Source of the DNA: Candidatus Bathyarchaeota archaeon
GTDB taxonomy: Archaea; Thermoproteota; Bathyarchaeia; TCS64
NCBI GenBank assembly: GCA_014729945.1
Contig: WJJC01000188.1
Coordinates: 1-7,696, forward strand
Reading direction: 5' to 3'
DNA length: 7,696 nucleotides
Both the position numbers and the translations under genes were made by a program. Below the pieces are notes generated by a model that was given only the letters and a program-made list of their open reading frames with translations, searched no databases and was not told the origin of the DNA. Shown here piece after piece: positions 5,073-7,696 of the stretch; the first letter of the stretch is position 1; each line of letters opens with the position of its first letter.

Positions 5073-5783
5073 TCAACGCTTACCATAATACTCATCCATA
5101 CGCATAAACAAGGCGAGAAGAGACCGATACCCCTCAAAAATAATATCAGAAACACGATCCTCCGGAACACCAGAATACATCACCACCTCAGTAAGCTCAC
5201 CGATCAATCTCTCAAGCTCCAACCGAACCCATCGAACAGCCCTCAACTCAAGCTCCATATCACGAGCAATATCATGAATCTCATCCATGGACTCACAGCC
5301 CCAGAGCCTCTCTGAGCCATTCTCATCAACAATAAACAACCTATCCCCCCTCACCATCACCCGGGGAGCATCAGGAAGACCCAGTCCAGCAAACCTCATT
5401 TCACCATTACTAGCTATTGTTCGTCTAATCCTCTTTGATAACACTCTATAAGATAACTTGTTCTCCCGGGACAATAACTCCTGGATCAAGCTAGAGTCAA
5501 GCCGCGTGGACTCGGGTAATCTAGATTCACCAAGATAACGAATAACCGGGAGAGAAAGAACCTCGGCCAGTCTCTGGAGTAACTCGGTTCGGTTTAAGAA
5601 ACTAAGATCCTCGGGAGTAATAATACAGTCAAAGCTGTTGGTCTCCATCAACTGAATCAGGGATTCAGCGTCTCCCGGATGCTCTATCTTTATACCTGGA
5701 TCATATTCTGCGAGACACCGTGATATCTGTCTGACACGCTTCTCATCCCCGTCTATCGCTAAAACCCTGATAATATCCTCCAT
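5073..5783 (-). CDS. Degenerate receiver (pseudo-REC) domain protein with unknown C-terminal half, 236 aa
   Basis: Residues 4-82 follow the CheY-like receiver pattern. Strand 1 is RVLAIDGDEKRVRQIS, strand 3 is FDCIITPEDLS, and LPVIRY matches strand 5. A helix at about 110-123 (SYRVLSKRIRRTI) resembles the final receiver helix of archaeal sensor proteins. The phosphate-accepting Asp expected in FDCIIxD is Pro57, and one of the acidic pair is Gly12, so phosphorylation is unlikely. Residues 138-236 hold a short beta region (RVMVRGDRLFIVDENG) and long helices, which I cannot assign. There is no DNA-binding motif or membrane segment. The frame extends to 5831, but that ATG lies within 6 bp of the TATA box at 5837-5845, so it cannot be in the transcript. 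The ATG at 5783, behind GGTGG, is chosen. The gene looks monocistronic and a role as a signalling adaptor is inference. Confidence 0.75.
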   Translation of the reverse strand: MEDIIRVLAIDGDEKRVRQISRCLAEYDPGIKIEHPGDAESLIQLMETNSFDCIITPEDLSFLNRTELLQRLAEVLSLPVIRYLGESRLPESTRLDSSLIQELLSRENKLSYRVLSKRIRRTIASNGEMRFAGLGLPDAPRVMVRGDRLFIVDENGSERLWGCESMDEIHDIARDMELELRAVRWVRLELERLIGELTEVVMYSGVPEDRVSDIIFEGYRSLLALFMRMDEYYGKR

Positions 5784-5836
5784 GCTCACCCACCGGAGTA
5801 AGTTTACCTTGGTGAAAGAGAGTATTAACAATTCTT

Positions 5837-5845
5837 GTTTAAAAA
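5837..5845 (-). promoter_or_regulatory. TATA box of the receiver-like gene
   Basis: TTTTTAAAC on the minus strand is identical to the box of the 54-aa RHH gene. A start about 26 nt downstream (near 5815) gives a leader of about 32 nt that carries the GGTGG site before the ATG at 5783. This position rules out the longer reading frame start at 5831. Confidence 0.55.
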
Positions 5846-5864
5846 TAAATAAAAAGGTAAAAGT
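5841..5864 (-). terminator. T-tract terminator of the ferritin-like gene
   Basis: Beginning six bases after the TAA at 5872-5870, the minus strand carries three T runs (ACTTTTACCTTTTTATTTA, then TTTTT). This is the form of an archaeal intrinsic terminator without a needed hairpin. Its end overlaps the TATA box of the next gene. Confidence 0.55.
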
Positions 5865-5869
5865 AGAGA

Positions 5870-6364
5870 TTATGGTCCGTAGTCTTTTCCCACGTATGGG
5901 TCAGCCACGTGACCATGTGTGGGCAGGTCTCTGAAGAGCATATCCCATATGTCTTGCTCTGTGATTGTCTCTCGCTTGAGCACTAGTTCCAGGAAGCTGG
6001 TCATGAAGGGGTGATGCATCAACTCATCCTCGTATATGATGGTGAGTAGTTTCTTGATTCTCTTATCCTCCACCTCATCCATTAGCTGGGTTACCGCTTC
6101 AAGCATCTCTTTCTCTTTCTCGATGTGAAGCTCAAGGTTCTTCTCCAGAACCATATACTCTTCCTCGGTTATCGCCAAGCTCTTACCCTTGGCAATCATG
6201 GCTGCTGCCTTGTAGAGTCCCGCGTGTTTCTTGCTATCAATCATAACGGAGGAGATCAACTCTCTTACAAGCTCGTTACCGTATCCACGGTACTCTCGTT
6301 CAAGCTCTACCGCGTATTTCTCCTCAAGTTCGGACAGCATTTCAAGTCTTTCTGCTACTGGCAT
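5870..6364 (-). CDS. Ferritin-like (rubrerythrin-type fold) protein, 164 aa, probable di-iron
   Basis: The protein is almost all helix, in four segments: about 5-25, 30-58, 66-97 and 99-130. These carry metal-ligand candidates spaced as in ferritin-like four-helix bundles. Helix 2 has MIDSKKHAGLY (Asp43, His47), helix 3 has LELHIEKEKEML (Glu78, His80, Glu82) and helix 4 has EDELMHH with a canonical ExxH (Glu114, His117). Helix 2 lacks a standard ExxH Glu, so the exact site is uncertain. A His/Asp/Gly tail follows (DLPTHGHVADPYVGKDYGP). There is no rubredoxin domain, unlike classical rubrerythrin. Iron or oxygen chemistry, or oxidative-stress protection, is the likely role, but no partner gene is adjacent. 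The ATG at 6364 has no SD site. TTTATA at 6397-6402 predicts a leader of under 12 nt. Confidence 0.72.
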   Translation of the reverse strand: MPVAERLEMLSELEEKYAVELEREYRGYGNELVRELISSVMIDSKKHAGLYKAAAMIAKGKSLAITEEEYMVLEKNLELHIEKEKEMLEAVTQLMDEVEDKRIKKLLTIIYEDELMHHPFMTSFLELVLKRETITEQDIWDMLFRDLPTHGHVADPYVGKDYGP

Positions 6365-6396
6365 TTAGAACCAATAAAAACTCCGGAATACTGGGC

Positions 6397-6402
6397 TATA
6401 AA
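6397..6402 (-). promoter_or_regulatory. TATA box of the ferritin-like gene
   Basis: TTTATA on the minus strand lies 32-38 nt before the ATG at 6364. A start site about 26 nt from its centre falls near 6373, giving a very short leader, consistent with the lack of a Shine-Dalgarno site. Confidence 0.45.
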
Positions 6403-6413
6403 CCATGATAAAA

Positions 6414-7649
6414 CTACTCCGGGGAAACCTCAGATTCCTCCTCCATATTCCGTCTTCTGCTGAATAAGTTAAGACGTTTAATGAGAATAGGCATTGATAG
6501 ACCTTGTATCACGTTAGTTACCAAAACTATTCCATATGTTAATGCCAAGAGCAGTTCTTCATTGGGTAAGTCTACCCCTGTTATACCTAGAACAAGGACA
6601 ACGGATACTGCTCCCCTGAGGCCGCTCCACGTCATTCCGATCCTCCAGTTTATGGGAATACGTTTATCGTGGAAGGTTTCCAGGTATCTGGCTATTATAT
6701 CAATGATACCATAACGGAAGATAACGTTTACAACACTTATAGCCAGTATCTGTAAGGCATAAGAAAAAAGCAGATCAAGCTCTAGACTAACACCTATAAA
6801 GATAAAGGCAAAGCTGCTGGCTATGAACCCCACGAACTCCCACATTATCTCCAGAACCTCTTCCACTTCCTCCCCAATACCGCCGTAATTCTTACACCTG
6901 TAATTCAGTATTAAACCAGCGAGAACAACAGCGATAACACCGCTGGAGTGAAACGCCTCAGCCAACCGGAACACACCGAAAGCGATAATAAAAGTCAACA
7001 AGGTCTTAACGTATAGATCATCTGTCCAACACATTATCAGGTGAACAATATACCCTGCCACATAACCAAGTATGGCCCCCCCGAAAACCTTGATTATAGT
7101 AGTAGTAACTACGTCCATGCTCGTTATCGAGCCTGCTTCAACTATTGTTAAAAGTATACTGTAAATGACGATAGCTAACCCGTCATTAAATAGGCTCTCC
7201 CCAGCGATTATCAACTGGAACCGCCTGATGACCCCCAGCCTCTTGAAAGTAGCAATCACACTCACGGGGTCAGTAGGCGAGATGATTATCCCAAGCAAAA
7301 AAGCCTCTAACCACCCTATCTGGAAAACATAACGAGTGTAGATCCCAATAGCGGTGGACATTAACGCAGTACCAGCTACAGCATAAGTCAATATAGTGTC
7401 ACTGTCATCGATAAGCCCCTCAACATCCATAGTCAGGGTCTCAGTAAACAAGATAGGGGGAAGAAGCACCGTCAAGAATATCCCGGGACCTATCTCAGGA
7501 AGAGATATTCGGGGCATAAAAGTAGCCAGCACCCCAGCGAAAATGAATGCGATGGTGGAGGGGAAATTGATCTGCCGCGCTATAAGTGTGATAACTACCA
7601 CGAGGATAAGGATGTTATATATAGCATCAAATTGACCTAAGCCCTCCAT
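6414..7649 (-). CDS. CPA1-family Na+(K+)/H+ antiporter, NhaP-like, 411 aa
   Basis: This membrane antiporter exchanges a monovalent cation for protons and serves pH and sodium balance. About 12-13 hydrophobic segments are visible, beginning YNILILVVVITLIA (11-24). Key family motifs are intact: ISPTDPVSV (123-131) with Asp127 of the unwound helix, GESLFNDGLAIV (150-161) with the Asn155-Asp156 pair typical of electroneutral CPA1 exchangers, and WSGLRGAVSV (341-350) with Arg345. The loop FLTVLLPPILFTETLTMD (58-75) is also typical. It ends soon after the last helix with a short charged tail (FSRRRNMEEESEVSPE) and no regulatory TrkA domain, so length is normal for a core antiporter. The ATG at 7649 follows GAGAGGAT and a TTAAATTTATGG box at 7674-7685. 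The gene lies 49 bp upstream of the ferritin-like gene; weak read-through between them is possible. Confidence 0.93.
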   Translation of the reverse strand: MEGLGQFDAIYNILILVVVITLIARQINFPSTIAFIFAGVLATFMPRISLPEIGPGIFLTVLLPPILFTETLTMDVEGLIDDSDTILTYAVAGTALMSTAIGIYTRYVFQIGWLEAFLLGIIISPTDPVSVIATFKRLGVIRRFQLIIAGESLFNDGLAIVIYSILLTIVEAGSITSMDVVTTTIIKVFGGAILGYVAGYIVHLIMCWTDDLYVKTLLTFIIAFGVFRLAEAFHSSGVIAVVLAGLILNYRCKNYGGIGEEVEEVLEIMWEFVGFIASSFAFIFIGVSLELDLLFSYALQILAISVVNVIFRYGIIDIIARYLETFHDKRIPINWRIGMTWSGLRGAVSVVLVLGITGVDLPNEELLLALTYGIVLVTNVIQGLSMPILIKRLNLFSRRRNMEEESEVSPE

Positions 7650-7673
7650 ATCCTCTCTAGTATGTTGAAGGCA

Positions 7674-7685
7674 CCATAAATTTAA
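7674..7685 (-). promoter_or_regulatory. TATA-like box of the antiporter gene
   Basis: TTAAATTTATGG on the minus strand is centred about 30 nt before the ATG at 7649, predicting a leader of a few bases. GAGAGG at 7656-7661 is close to the ATG (6 nt) and could act as a ribosome site only if transcription starts further upstream. Confidence 0.45.
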
Positions 7686-7696
7686 GCAATACTCCA

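Noticed and set aside
5058..5315. 85-codon plus-strand frame opposite the end of the receiver-like gene
   Set aside because: Antisense shadow frame without domain-like pattern or promoter of its own.
5784..5831. 16-residue N-terminal extension of the receiver-like protein
   Set aside because: Its ATG lies 6 bp from the proposed TATA box, so it would fall upstream of the transcript start; the ATG at 5783 has a GGTGG site.
6125..6463. 112-codon plus-strand frame over the ferritin-like gene start
   Set aside because: Antisense shadow frame that also crosses the promoter region; no recognisable pattern.
1..7696. CRISPR arrays, tRNA/rRNA genes, transposases, phage genes
   Set aside because: No regularly spaced repeats, cloverleaf with TTCGANNC-type arm, terminal inverted repeats with transposase, or phage-like proteins were seen on either strand.

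Overview
The window reads as chromosomal DNA of a euryarchaeal-type archaeon, probably an uncultivated lineage. Two gene families carry this call. CarS (CDP-archaeol synthase) makes archaeal ether lipids, and RadB is a RadA/RecA paralog known mainly from Euryarchaeota. The expression signals agree: A/T-rich TATA-like boxes lie at leaderless or short-leader distances from several starts, terminators look like T-tracts, and ATGA stop/start overlaps link genes. I cannot name a genus from the sequence. No rRNA, tRNA, CRISPR array, insertion sequence or phage gene was seen.

Layout, left to right. (1) 1-1090, minus strand: two tandem paralogous genes of unknown function with ribbon-helix-helix-like N-termini. 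The downstream copy runs off the left edge. (2) 1091-1252: a divergent promoter region with a perfect 12-bp palindrome and a second, imperfect inverted repeat. (3) 1253-2158, plus strand: the only plus-strand gene, a metallo-beta-lactamase-fold hydrolase. Its stop codon directly abuts the stop of carS, and an 8-bp inverted repeat spans both stops. (4) 4304-2159, minus strand: a tightly overlapping operon, PfkB-family kinase - radB - carS. (5) 4977-4356, minus strand: a 54-residue ribbon-helix-helix protein, apparently leaderless, followed by a double-zinc-ribbon protein with a helical linker. (6) 5783-5073, minus strand: a protein with a degenerate response-regulator receiver domain and an unrecognised C-terminal half. 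(7) 6364-5870, minus strand: a ferritin-like four-helix protein. (8) 7649-6414, minus strand: a CPA1/NhaP-type cation/proton antiporter.

Most genes look independently transcribed, with gaps of 50-160 bp that contain TATA-like boxes. The exceptions are the kinase-radB-carS operon and the tandem pair at the left. The operon joins sugar or nucleoside phosphorylation, recombination and membrane-lipid synthesis, which looks like shared expression rather than one pathway. Nothing here is a clear new defence or mobile system. The best second-look items are the paralog pair with the divergent palindromic control region, the pseudo-receiver protein, and the easily missed 54-residue ribbon-helix-helix gene.
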